Assembly (NCBI RefSeq): GCF_905220565.1
Contig: NC_059414.1
Span: 7,996,001-8,060,000, forward strand
Length of the DNA stretch: 64,000 bases
Origin: Melitaea cinxia
Taxonomy: Eukaryota; Arthropoda; Insecta; Lepidoptera; Nymphalidae
Direction: 5' to 3'
In this document: in pieces, positions 1 through 13,800 of the stretch
How the letters are laid out: each line of letters begins with the position of its first letter
How positions within the stretch are numbered: position 1 is the first letter of the stretch
Notes under the pieces: model-generated
Told to the model about the DNA's origin: nothing
Databases searched by the model: none
The model's input: only the letters and a program-made list of their open reading frames with translations
Translations under genes and position numbers: made by a program

Positions 1-480
1 TTCGCACGGGTATAAAATATAATTATAGCCTATGTCATTCACTGAAAAATGATTAAAATCGATCCAGTAGTTTTGATTTATTCATTACTGCCCGTGGCCC
101 GCAAGCGTTAACTTTAGAGTAAAAGCCGGCCGGAACTGCCGCAAACGCTACGTACCGCAATTTTTAAATCTATAATATCTTCAAAAATATTCATTTAAAT
201 TATATGCTGTAAAGGGCCATATAGATCTATATTAAATCAACAATCACATCACATTAGAAACCTCAAAAATGAGAGTATTTCTCCACTATTTAATGGATTT
301 TATTATACATATAAACCTCCCTCTTCAATCACTCTATCTATTTAAAAAAAACCGCATCAAAATCCGTTGCGTAGTTTTAAAGATTTAAACGTACATAGGG
401 ACATAGGGACAGAGAAAGCGACTTTGTTTTATACTATGTAGTGATAGTGATATATATATCGCACCTTCGGTGCAACAAAG
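1..480. repeat. Dispersed AT-rich repeat at the window edge
   Basis: No coding exon could be recognised here. The stretch ends in the motif 'gcgactttgttttatacta' followed by a short TA run, a pattern that often closes short lepidopteran repeats. It lies inside an intron of the minus-strand CCDC174 gene, whose next exon must lie outside the window. The left end is cut by the window. Confidence 0.4.
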
Positions 481-675
481 TCAAAACAGCTCATTTCTTA
501 ATTTTACAGGAGAAGACTTCTAATTTTTTTTTCGCTGTTACTTCCTCATTTCTGGATTACTATTTATAGTAGGTTTGAAATCTTTATAAAATTAATAGTT
601 TACTTTCTTTGCTATAGTTTAAAAATCTTATATTAAATTATCAAAAACTTCTAAAAAAAGACATAACAAAATAAT

Positions 676-1380
676 TGTGTTTGCTCGCAAACGAAAAAAA
701 CCGACTTCAATTACATCGACGAGTAAATACAACGTAGATCGACGAAAAAATAGTCAAGTAACTACGCGTTATCAAAGATTACTCAAAAAGTAGTTATCAG
801 ATCTCGATAAAATTTATATGTGACTACATGATAAACATCAGCTTTCGATTAAATTAAAAATTATTAAAATTGGTACTCCCAATAAAAAGTTATTGCGGAT
901 TTTCGAGAGTTTCCCTCGAATTCTCTGGGATCCCATCATCAGATCCTGGTTTCCTTATCATGGTATCAAACTAGGGATATCCGTTTTTCAACAAAAAAAG
1001 AATTATCAAAATCGGTACATCCAGTAGAAAGTTATGTGGTATAATACAACGTAGGTCGACGAAAAAAGTGTCAAGTAAAAACGCATTATTAGATATAACT
1101 CGAAAAGTAATTGATAGTTCTCAAATAAATTTAAATGGGACCAAATGACACACACCACCTTTCGATTAAAAAAAAATTGTCGAAATCGGTTTACCCGGTG
1201 AAGAGTTCTGATGTAACATACATAAAAAAAAATACAGTCGAATTGAGAACCTCCTCCTTTTTTAGAAGTCGGTTAAAAAGTGTCCTGAATTGTGACTTTG
1301 TTGGACCGAAGGTGCGATATATATACATATTGAGTTTCCTTCAGCCAAATTGAGTAACCTCCTCCTTTTTTGAAGTCGGT
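676..1380. repeat. Dispersed repeat of the 'GAAGTCGGTT' family
   Basis: It starts near 'gtgtttgctcgcaaacg' and ends in 'ctcctccttttttgaagtc', and contains two internal near-repeats of the phrase 'caacgtagatcgacgaaaaaa'. Parts of the same sequence recur at 4490-4680, 16186-16260, 16640-16735 and, inverted, at 63360-63560. This dispersed distribution marks it as a mobile-element-derived repeat. A non-autonomous Helitron is one possibility, but no diagnostic ends were established. Confidence 0.55.
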
Positions 1381-2363
1381 TAAAAAAGACTTCATCCAAA
1401 CCGGCAACGAATCATTTTAACTCTCTCTTCTACTACAAATCCTTCACGATATACTAAAAATACCGAGCAGAGCTCGGTCACCCAGGTACTTTATTTAATA
1501 AAATGCAAAAAGATTTTGTAAAAGCGGATAGTACGAATCTGCCAAAAATTTATTCAATGATGGTTGCAAAGTTTTTTGCATGTAACCCAGACTTCTGTTC
1601 TGTTGAATTTCAGAATGTTAAAACATCTTTGTAAGTATTACTTGTTATATTATAATTTTTTTTTATGTAAGTCCCAGGTATACTTAATTTGAAAAATTAT
1701 GTTAGAAATTGTTCGGTTATGTTTTTTACTTATGTTACTGCCAAATTAAGACTTAATAGTTTTTTTAATGTTAGTATTTGTACAGCTAGACACTACACAC
1801 CAACGATAGCTATCGTAATTCATTATTTTACACAAAAACACCAAATATTTGTAGCTGTTAACGTTGAACGACAATGAGTATATGTATAAGGTATTGAACT
1901 TTAGACGTGTTGAACGAGTTCGGTCTTATGTACGTCATATACGACTTTTGTTTTTAAACATATTACGTCACCAAAATGGCTAATAGCGTTTTCGCGGAAA
2001 CAAAAAAGGTTTAAAATGTAATTTGATTTTATGGCATGAAAGCGTGTTTTGCCGATTTTGCCGAAATATATTTTTTTGTTGCTTTTTATTAGAAAATCAA
2101 CATTTTGAAGTACTTTTTCAAACATAGTGGAATACCCTATTACTAAAATCTTTGTTATGTTTGTCTGGAGGTAGCATAGCCCAAATAATTGTGTTTCTTT
2201 TTTGCATCAAAAACTAGTCTCCTCCCATAATTTACATAATCTCATACTTGACACTGGCATAAATTAATTAAACAGGAAATAATAGGCATGTTCACAAACA
2301 ACAGTTGACAAACAATATGGGAATACAAAATTCGAAAGTCAGCCAGAGCAATAGTGAACTTAC

Positions 2364-5300
2364 TGTACTTGATTCTTTGTCCTTAGTTGCATTAGTCATT
2401 GCCTTCATAAGTTCCTCATCCCTCTTTTTATAATGTTCTAAATCAGATTTAAGACATTTCCTAGTTCTACCAAGGAAATCAGTAAATTCAGTCCTGTAAA
2501 CAGCATACATTAATGAAGTGAAATATTTGTTGACTAAAATCAAACATAATGCTATATCTAATTACCTTTATGCGAGCCATATATATTAGAATATAATACC
2601 ATTAAAAGACGAAGGTAAATTTCGCAACCTTTTACAAGGTTATAATAGCTCAGGTGGGAAATCGGGTAGTCCTAAAACCACGGACCCCGGGTCGAATCCA
2701 GATGTCTCTAGTATGATTATTTTATACCTTTTTTTTTTCAAGTTCCATCTTTTGTGAGAATAACTATTATTGGGACCCCTTTATCAATACACCTAATTCG
2801 TATCTAAGTACTTATATTTAAAAAATACAGTTCATATTTTTTTTATTATTGTCACTAAGATCAAACAATATTATTCATATTTCATGAGTATGTAATTCGT
2901 ATTTAAATACTAGACTACATATTTAACGTGATTTTTTAAATTGGCATAGCTTTTTTATTTATGAACCGATTGACGTGAAACAAACACTAAATGTTAAGCT
3001 AAAAACCACACCTAAATCAGATAAGTCGTTTCTGATATTAGCGTGCACAAACGCACTGACAAACAGATAAAAATTCTGCCAATCATTGTTTTGGGTGCTA
3101 TTCGCGTTGATAAAGGTTCCAATAAGGGGGCGTTCATAAAATACGTGAGATGTTTAAGGGGGTCGAGTCAAATCTCATCTAATCTTACGTTGGAGAGAGG
3201 GGGGGTCTCGGCAAATATCAAGCATTTTTTTTTTTGATTGAAACAAAAAAACATTATACTATTTTGGTCCATTTAATCCAGATAGTACATGCTTAAGATT
3301 TAATCGTAATACGATTAAGATCATTCACTAATTCGTTCGAAAGAAAATAATTTCATGTTGGTTCCAATAGTCTCTCTTGAGACCGCACATGATTCTGTAT
3401 GGACTGAATTAGAGTAGATATTCTTTTTTTTAATCACAGTAGTTACGATTTAAGTATTCTCTTGTTAAATTTTTATTACACTTACTAGCTGACTCGGCAA
3501 ACGTTGTCTTGCCGCTAAACGCTATTTAAAAATAGGTATTGGTGGTAGAAGGGTTAATATTTAGTGTTGTATGTATTTTTCAACGCCAAATCATTATAAA
3601 ATAAAAAATAAATAATTTATCTAAAAAATTTAAAAATAGGGGTGGACTACCCTTAACACTTAGGGAGATGAGAAATAGATGTTGTTCGATTATCAGACCT
3701 ACCCGAAATGCACACAAAATTTCATGAGAATCGGTCAAGCCGTTTCGGAGGAGTTTAACTACAAACACCGCGACACGAGAATTTTATATATTAGATAATT
3801 AAACTCTCAGCAATATTGATTACTAGTTTTAACTTAACTAGTCGTAAATAAAAGCACGAAACATTTTTTTTTTCTTTTTACAATAACAATCCAACGCGTT
3901 TATGTAAGAAACCCACATTTTGAAAAATCTCACGTGAGATTGGGGGTTGGGAAAGGGGGTTGAATAAAATCTCACGACATCTCACGAGGGGGAGGGAGAG
4001 ACAGAAAATTTAAAAAAATACCTCACGTAATTTATGAACGCCACCTAATACTTTTTTCATATTCTTAAATGTACAGACAGCGACACATTACATTTTTATT
4101 ATATGTATTGATGATAATTTCCAAAAAACACAATTTACAAAAAAAAAATACCGAGCATAGCTCAGTTATCCAGGTACTATTCACTTATTACATAACAATA
4201 ATACTAAAAATTTTAATATTTATTTTTTATGAAGTTCATATTTTTAACCGACTTCAAAAAAAAAACCTGTTATAATATTGGATTATTTAGACTCAAAAAT
4301 TAATTTGAATATTTATAATATCTTTGAATTAGCGAAAAAATCTCAAAACTCTTAGCAGACGATCTTTAAAAGAAACGAGTAAAAAAGTACGTAACAAACG
4401 AGCTTAAATGCCTACAAGGAATTGAACGTAAATTTAAATAGACTTTTAAATAAGCTTTAACGTTTGTAGATGTCTTTGTGCGTGATTTTTAACCCACTTC
4501 AAAAAAGGAGGAGTTTCTCAATTCGATTGTATTTTTTTATGTATGTTACTTCAGAACTTTTGACTGGGTGAAAAATTTTAATCGAAAGGTGGTGTGCGTC
4601 AGTTGGTCGCACTTGAAATTATTTGAGATCTAACAACTACTTTTTTTTTATCGATTAATAGAGATACAAATGGAATAAAAATCTGTGATAGTCCTCAACA
4701 AAATTATATCCCACATATTACGATATTTTTTTTAAATGGTTTCAACGTAGAGGTTATTGAAAAGTAGGACTTCAAAGTATACATTGCGAACGTTTACCCA
4801 GGGAGGAGGCTGATGAAAAGGTTAATAATTTTATACACATAATATAAATCAAAATTCTGATCTGACTATCGACTACAACAAAAGTTGCTCTATTATATTT
4901 CAGGAATATAAATTACATTATTGCATCCAACACTGAGATTAACGACGTCAAAATATTACAATTTCGCGGATTGTTACCGATTTTTGTGAAATGGCTTTTA
5001 AATTCACTCGTTTGTCTGTAATATCCCAAGATGCGAATACCATAACCCAGTGAGGAGACGGTTATTTTGCGCAATCGGAAACTTGGAGTTACAGTTTTGT
5101 TATTGCTTCCAGTGTTTACACTGCGTTTATTAATATTTATTTTAAAACTAGGAATATTCTGGTTAAAACATCCCGTAGGGAGACTCGAGCTCTAAGTCAT
5201 AAATGCCGCGAATAGCCTTTTTTTGCAAAATAAACAAAGTCTCAATATCTGTAGCAATACCCCACAGTAAGTAACCGTAAAACATAACACTATGGAAATA

Positions 5301-7791
5301 GCTAAAATATATTAAACGTGCAGTAGCAACAATGGTCAGTTGTCGTACTTTTATAACTGCGAACGCTGCGGAGCTAAGTCTACCATTCAAGGATGGAAAA
5401 TAGAAATTCCACTGAAATTTTGAGTTCAAATTTATCCCTAAGAAAACTGTAGTATTATTGACAATAAGTGTCTCGATATTTATTTCAAAATTATAATTTT
5501 GATGCTTAAAATTAGGCAACAAAAACACAACGCACTTGGGTTTTTTTTTGGCGTTCAAAACCAAGTTCTATCATTAAAGCCTATACAGTCCACTGCTGGA
5601 CATAGGCCTCCACAAGTTGACGCCAAAAATAACGTGAACTCATGTGTTTTGCCCATAGTCACCACGCTGGGCAGGCGGGTTGGTGACCGCAGTACTGGCT
5701 TTGTCGCACCGAAGACGCAGTTGCCCGTCTTCGGCCTGTGTATTTCAAAGCCAGCAGTTGGATGGTTATCCCGCCATCGGTCGGCTTCTTAAGTTCCAAG
5801 GTGGTTGTGGAACCTTGTTATCCCTTAGTCACCTCTTACGAGACCCACGGGAAGAGAGGGGGTGGCTAAATTCTTTAGTGCCGTTGCCACACAGCAAAAC
5901 CAAGTTGTTTTAAATCAATTATGAATTTGCGATAAAGAACTGTTCACGTCATCATAATTTACTTTTTTCCAGCACTATATCACAAATACCCTTAACATAG
6001 AATGACAGATTAATATATTATATTAAAAAAAAGAAAGAGATCTAGAATCGATCCCTGTGGATTGAACATTTTTAGTACAGATCTAGAACAACGTCAACTA
6101 CTTAAATACAAACAATAAAAAAAGTTACCATTCATTATCATCGTCTGCAAAGGCTGCTATTTCTTCAACGTTTTCTGGTTCAGGTACAGGTTTTGATGTA
6201 TACTCTTGCTTCTTTCCCTTAAAGTCCACCAAAAAGTTGCCAGCTAGCTGTGAGTTACCAGCTTCATCAGACAAATGCTTATACAATTCAGCCTTCTTTT
6301 CTAACATCAATCTAAACAAATCATAATATTTATTAAGTATCACTAAGCCTATATAATATTTATTAAATATCACTTAAGCCTGTCACAGACCACTGCTGGA
6401 CAAAGGCTTCTCAAAGTTCGCGCAAAAAATGGTGTGAACTCATGTGTTTTGCCCATAGTCACCACGCTGGGCAGACGGGTTGGTGACCGCAAGGCTGGCT
6501 TTGTCTCACTGAAGACGCTGCTGCCCGTCTTCAGCCTGTGTATTTGAAATCCAGCTGTTGGATGGTTATCCCGCCATCGGTCTGCTTTTTAAGTTCCAAG
6601 GTGGTAGTGGAACTGTGTTATCTCTTAGTCGCCTCTTACGACACCCATGGGAAGAGAGGGGGTGGCTATAATCTTTACTGCCGTAACCACACAGCATTAT
6701 AATATCTATATATGTAATATTATATATAAGTATATATATTTGATCATAATTTGGGAGGTAGCTTACAGGAACAAAATTTATCAGATGTTTCTGCAATCTG
6801 AAAGATACTTTTGAGGATTGGTACAAATCGAATTACTTTAAAACTAATTCTTATATAATGTAACAATCTCCAATTGATTTTAAAATGTCCCAATTTTTTA
6901 AAAATAAATTATTGGTTCATATTAGGTATTAAAACTTCACTAAAAATTCTGTTTATCTCAAAAGTAATAATCATTTAGATATAATAAAAATGATATAATA
7001 ATATATATATATCTTAATATATATATAAATCTCGTGTCACAATGTTTGTCCTCAATGGACTCCTAAACCACTTAACCGATTATAATAAAATTCGCACACC
7101 ATGTGCAGTTCGATCCAACTTGAGAGATAGGATAGTTTAAATCTCAAATTATAGTCGCAATTTAAATTTATTGCTAATTATTTGTCTGTTATTATTTGAC
7201 AGTCACAATTATCTGTTAACTCCAAATGATTCTAACAGATGTCGATACCTTTCGACTGGGTTGAGTAAGTAATCAATAGATGGCGCTGCTATTGTAAATC
7301 TACGAACGTGTCATATAAACATTTTTGAATATCATGTCATATAAGCTACATTTTAACAGCATAATTACCACGTGTTGTTGACGCTATAAAATTAATTAAA
7401 TTTATTTTGTAGTGAACGAAATACCGTATAATTCAATTATTTCCACTTTTTAAATTTTTGGTGTTAGCATAGCCGGCCACGTGTTACTTTGACTGAAGTG
7501 TAAATTGAATTCATATTATAATGAAGATAATACAGTGAAATTAATCCTGTTTTTTACTTATTTGTGCTTCATTGATCAAAACTTTATAATTTAATCTTAA
7601 TATATATAAATTACGCGTCACGTTGTTTGTCCGCGATGGACTTCTAAACTACTTAACCGATTTTAGTCAAATTTGTACATCGTGTGCATTTTGATCCAAC
7701 TTTAAAGATAGGCTATATTTTATTTTGATATATGTAATTATTATATTTAAGGAAATAAAATAAGGCGATACGAAGTTCGCCAGGTCAGCTA

Positions 7792-7844
<53 letters not shown>

Positions 7845-10800
7845 CTGTCCCTATGTATAATATCGAAATTGAAAAAAGGCACTTTACATTTTTTACACTG
7901 AATGATTATCGATAATGAGTATAAACTCATGAAAAATGTGATTTTATGTGTATTTTATAGAATTTTCTCTTTTTTTCTTTGAAAATATACATAAAAAGTA
8001 GTTTTTTCATGCAATAAAAAAATAGAAAATTTTCAGTTTCGATACTGTACGTAGGGACAGTCGATATTTATATATATAACTTATAATATAAAAATGAATG
8101 GCAAAATGTGTTGGTAAGCGCATAACTCAACAACGCCTGGACCACTTTTACAAATTATTTTTTTTTAATGTTTGTTGAAGTCCAAGGATGGTTTTTACGG
8201 GGAGATAAATTCGAATAATTTCCGGGAAAACCCTAAAAACAGCCCTTTTCTTTTTCCCATACAAACGTCTTCTAACTAAAATGTAGAGTCAATTTGAATT
8301 GTTTTTTTGCTACTCAATAAAGTTCATATTGAATTACAAGCACTCACTGTTGTCTAAGCAATGTAGGTGTGTTCCTAAAGAGTCAATTTGCACTTTATTA
8401 TCGTTCAACTACTATCTTCAAATCAAATATCTATCAATATCTATCAAAACAGTGTGCTTGTTCACGTTAGAGGATCTAACGTCGTGTTCCGGAACTCAAC
8501 AAAAGTGATAATATCGCAAACCCGACGAAATTGAATAGTAAAACGGCAGAGGTCAAACAAACACGTAAGCACTTTATACAACTATTACTTCTTCTTCTTC
8601 TTTTATTTTTGGCATACGATCGCCATTAGCGACATTCTGCCAGTGTCAAGTATAAATTATTATAAAAATAAAAAACCAAAATTTTGAATTATTTTGTTAT
8701 CCGGAAAATACATAGATAAGGCGGAAAATACATAGATAAGGCGGAAAAACATATAAAAAATTCACATATTTGTGGTGTTAGAACAACTAAGGAGTATAAT
8801 AATTTAATAATATACATAAACTTCTAATTCACAAAGACATTATATAGAGAATATAGATACCATATAGATACATTAAATTTTAATGTTGTTAGCGTTAGTA
8901 AATTTTGCAAGGGTAAGGACTACCTTTGGATCTTTAAAGAAGTGTAAAAGCGAAGTAAAGCGAAGTGGGATATTAAGTTGGGATAAATTATCAAGGAGGC
9001 AAAAAGAATTATTAATTGGACAAGAGAAGAAGATATGATCGAGAGTTCCATCATCTAATCCACATTCATAGAGAGAGGAATCTTTTATTCTAAGTTTATG
9101 AAGAAAAACAGAGGAACAGCAGTGACCTATACGAACTCTACATAAAATCGATACAGTAGTTTTAGATAATTTTTTGAATTTACAGAACCATGGCTTCCTA
9201 GGTATTTCTGGTTGAATTGAAGCATAAAACCTACCTTTTGTTCTGCTAGATAATTCCCACTTTTTTTGCCAGGTCCGATAGATATCTTTTTTTGGATAAT
9301 TTAGTAGGTCATATATTTGATTTTTAAAGTATTTTTTGTCACAGCAATGATAAGCTGCCTGTTTAGCTAGTGAATCTGCACATTCATTGCCTTTAATATC
9401 CGAGTGCCCAGGAATCCATGCAAGTGTTATATTTAAATTTTTATTGAAGCATTTAAGAAGGGAGGATTTGATATCTAAAATTATGGAGCTATAGAGTTTG
9501 TTATAAAGAGAACTGTGTGAAAGAGATTCTAAGGCACTCCTTGTGTCCGAGAAAATGACCAAAATCTTTAATATTGTGACTCTCAATAAAGAGACATGCT
9601 TCTAAAATGCCAATACATTCCCCTGTGAAGACGGAGGACTGTTATGGACACTGATATAGCAACCCTATTTTAGAGTTTTGATAATATACACCAACGCCAG
9701 TGGGCCCACAGTCAGTCCGTTTAGATGCGTCTGTAAAAAATTATTATTTTTATTCCATCTTTTAGCAACGTCAGCTACAAAGATAGAATAAGCATTGAGA
9801 CATTCTTTTACAATTCCAATACTAAGCAAGACGTTAGGAGAGAAAGTTAAAACATCGTAAGTATATTCATAAATTGGAAGCTTATGAAATTGATTAATAG
9901 GAGCTTCTTGTTTAATGTTTATTAATTTCCTGTAGCTAATGATAAAATAAGGGATGGGTTTCGTGCGCCAATAACTAGAAGTGTTAATCAAGTGGTCTAA
10001 TATTCTAAGTTTATTGATAAGCGGGTGATTAATGAAGGAGTTGACTCTCATTAGAAATCTGTCTGCGAGGAATTGAAGTCTAATTGATAAAGGTGGTTCG
10101 CCACATTTTACCTGGAGAGCGTTAATGGGAGAAGACCTCATGCATCCCATAATATGGCGCAAAGCTTTTGCCTGTAGTGAATCAAGATATTTCGTATTTG
10201 ATTTGTTAATCGGTTCAATGAGATATCTTTCTCATTGAACCGATAGTCAAAAAGGCTTCTGATAGCATTGTATAAAATTTTTTGTGTAAAAGGATGCGCA
10301 CCCCAAGACACGCCTGAGAGAGCTCTATTTGTGTTAAGTTTCGTTCACTTTTTTTAATTATATAATCTATGTGCTGTCTACCAGATAATTTATCATCCAA
10401 AATGATACCTAAAAACCTCACACTGTCATTTTTTGGTATAGCGACGCCATCAATCACAACATTAATTTGGGGTGAGATTTTTTTTCTGGAAAATACCACC
10501 ACACTGCTTTTTGGAGCAGATAAGTGGAGACCTCTTTGTTTAAGCCAATCAGATAAGGAGTCTAAGGAAATTTGTAAGGACTGAGCAGCTTCTGGAATAG
10601 AGGGACCCTGGATATACAGGACTAGGTCATCAGCATATTGTAATATTTGGCAATTTAAGTTAAGGGGCTGGTGAAGGGATGATGTATATAAGTTGTATAA
10701 CAAAGGGCTAAGGACAGAGCCTTGAGGGAAGCCTTTCCATACTAGTCGGGATCCAAAGGGCATTCCAGGTGTGCGAAGTTCTACTTCCCTACACATTAAG

Positions 10801-13800
10801 AGGTTGCCTATGATCTGCACTATCTTGTCGGGAATGTTCAGCTGTTGTAATGTGTACCTGAGCACCGCAAGAAGGACATTGTCATATGCTGAGGAGATAT
10901 CCAGGAATGATGCCACCACAGACTGTTCTCTAGAAAAAGCTATACGGAGATCTGAGATAAAAAGGCTCAGACTATCTGCAGTACTGAAGCCCTTACGAAA
11001 TCCAAACTGGCAATAAGGTAGAAGAGCATTGCTCTCTACAAACCACTCTAAGCGATTTTTTATAAGGTGTTTGAAAACTTTACAGAAGGTAGATGAGAGG
11101 GCAATGGGACGATAATTGTTGGCGTTGTCGGGGGATTTTCCAGGCTTCAGCACTGGAATAATAATCTGAGTTTTCCATTCATTGGGACCACCTATGTAAA
11201 AACTTTATTAATCAGATTCAAGAAATATTGTAAAAAGGCAGGACCCGCCTTTACCAGGAAGGAATATGGAAAACCATCCACTCCCGGCGCATTTATTTTA
11301 TTTATTTATGACAAATAGGCAGGCATTTGACCACAATCTCACCTGATGTTAAGTGACGATGCGGTCGAAGGTGGAGCATGCCTGCCTAATAACAGCCTAT
11401 TCACTCTGGCCTTGAAGGCACCCAGATTGTATCGTTCGGGAAACACAGACGCGGGCAACGATTTCTATTCCTTAGCTGTGCGCATCAGGAAAGTAGTGCC
11501 AAAGCGTTTTGTGCGCGTAGGTGGCATATCGATGACATAAGGATGGAACGATCGACCGCGCCTAGTGTCCCGATGGCGGAAGGTTGTTGGGGGAATTAGA
11601 TCGTGCAATTCCTTCGCACACTCACCGAAATATACTCTGTAGAACACCGACACGACGAGCTACCCTACGCCGATGATCGAGACTCTGCAACTTAGTGTCT
11701 GTCAGAGTAGGATCACCTATGAGTCTCTTAGCTCGTTTTTCCACCGAGTCCAAAGTTGCCAGTTGGTATTTGGCGGATCCATCCCAAAGATGGCAGCAAT
11801 ACTCCATACAAGACCGAACTTGTGCTTGATATAGTTGAAGCAACTGTTCTGGAGTGAAGTAACGCCTGACCTTAGAGAGAATACCTAGTTTTTTTTTGCT
11901 GCAGTGTTTGCTTTGGACTCGATGTGTTGCCCAAAGTTCAGATTGGACGATAGCTCTACACCGAGGAGCTGTAGGGAGTCGGTAATTTCTATAGAAACAT
12001 CCCGGAAAGTCGGAGCCAGGTGTAAAGGGCTCCGTTTAGAGGAGAACACACACACCTGTGTTTTTGTAGCGTTGAACGTGACCAGATTGGCATCGCCGGA
12101 GACTGCCTGGAGGGCGACGTTCAAGCGGCTGACCATATCCTCTCGACAAGACTGGATAACATCCTTACTAGCCCTTGCACTCGAAAAGTATCTGTCCGTC
12201 ACTGTGCTGTCGTCCGCATACCCAAAGGTACCGGGGACGAGCAGATCGTTAATATGCAGCAGGAAGAGGGTAGCGGACAAGACTGATCCCTGAGGAACAC
12301 CGGCGTCGATAGCGTTTTGGTCCGACGAGTATCCGTCAAGGACAACTTGTATTAAACGTTCGCTCAGGAAGTCAGAAATCCAAGTGCAAAAGCCAGGTGG
12401 AATACCATATGAAGGAAGCTTGCTTATAAGGCTCACGTGCCAAACCCTGAACGCAGAATCTTTTACGTGGGAAAGGACGGCTTTGAGTTCTGACATTGAA
12501 AAAGGATTTGTATTGTATTGTATTGTATTGTAGTGGGCTCGGTTTTCCGCATTTAGACGCAAAGGTGGTCCATTATGCGTGAAAAGTGGTCCGACTAGTT
12601 CAGCCAGCCCAGCTCCTTCCAGAAGCTCAGAAGCCTCCTGGACGTTCACAGGCTTCTCGGAGCGTCCTTATTTCCTTAAGGATGGTAGCCCGGTGTGCGG
12701 CCACTCCCTCGCATTCCAGGATTACGTGGGCGGCTGTTTCTTCAGCAGCCAGACAGCCCCTGCAAAGAGGGCTGTCTGTTACATTCATGATGAATAGTTG
12801 GTGATTGAGTGCCACGTGGCCGGTAATCGTGCCAACAACTATTCTGATGCCCAGGCGGTTGAGACTGAGCAGTCGGCACGCTAGGTGCGGTGATACTTCC
12901 GTGAGTATCAATTTGGACTGTCTACAGCCGGTTTGGTTTGCCCAAAGGGCATTGTGATTTGCACGTGTACGTTGCCTTACCCACGAGCGCAGTTGTCCAA
13001 ATGGTAGCGGCAATAGGATGGTTGGGCCGGCAACCTTTGTATTGGACCCCTGTCTTGCAAGCTCGTCGGCAGCATCGTTTCCGCGCAATCCACTATGTCC
13101 TTTTATCCACTGTAGGATTACCTCATTATGTGAGGCTAATACATCCAGGGTTTGATGACATTCGTATATGACTAGAGTTAGTCGAATTGCTCTCTAGTGC
13201 TTTAAGTACAGCCATGCTGTCTGACAGAATACGGATATTGCAATCCCTAATGCCTTTTGACAGGACGGCGGTGGCTGCATGGGTTATCGCAACACACTCA
13301 CATTGAAAGATGGGGCTGTGTTGGCCCAGCGTTAGTGATAAGTTGATATTGAGGTCTTGTGAGTACACTCCGGCACCGGTGCCAGACCCCATGTTGGAGC
13401 CATCCGTGTAGATGCGGACCTCGCGTATGCCGGATTGGTCTCTTTCAGCCTCAAACGGTTGTATATGGTACTTTCTTTCGAAAATATGTTGTTTGGGAAT
13501 CCTATCACAAGGAGCAGCAAGTAGAGCTATGAAGCTCACAAGGTTGCTCCAAAGTCTATTGTGTGGACCCTCCTGGTTGCACCACAAGCCCAAGTGTTTC
13601 AGCCTGATAGCTGACATAGCCGCCTCCTGTTGTATGAACAAGTCAAGCGGTGCCAGGTCAAGCATAACCTCAAGAGCTGCTGTGGGGGCGGTACGCATAC
13701 AGCCAGTGATTGCAGAGCATGCTATTCTCGGAAACCGCTGGAGTTTGTTTTTAACGGTTGTAAGTTCTGTTCTCTGCCACCAGATTACCGCACCGTAGGT

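Noticed and set aside
2640..2710. Possible tRNA gene
   Set aside because: Box-like motifs exist but the arms do not pair as a cloverleaf; it reads as a SINE head.
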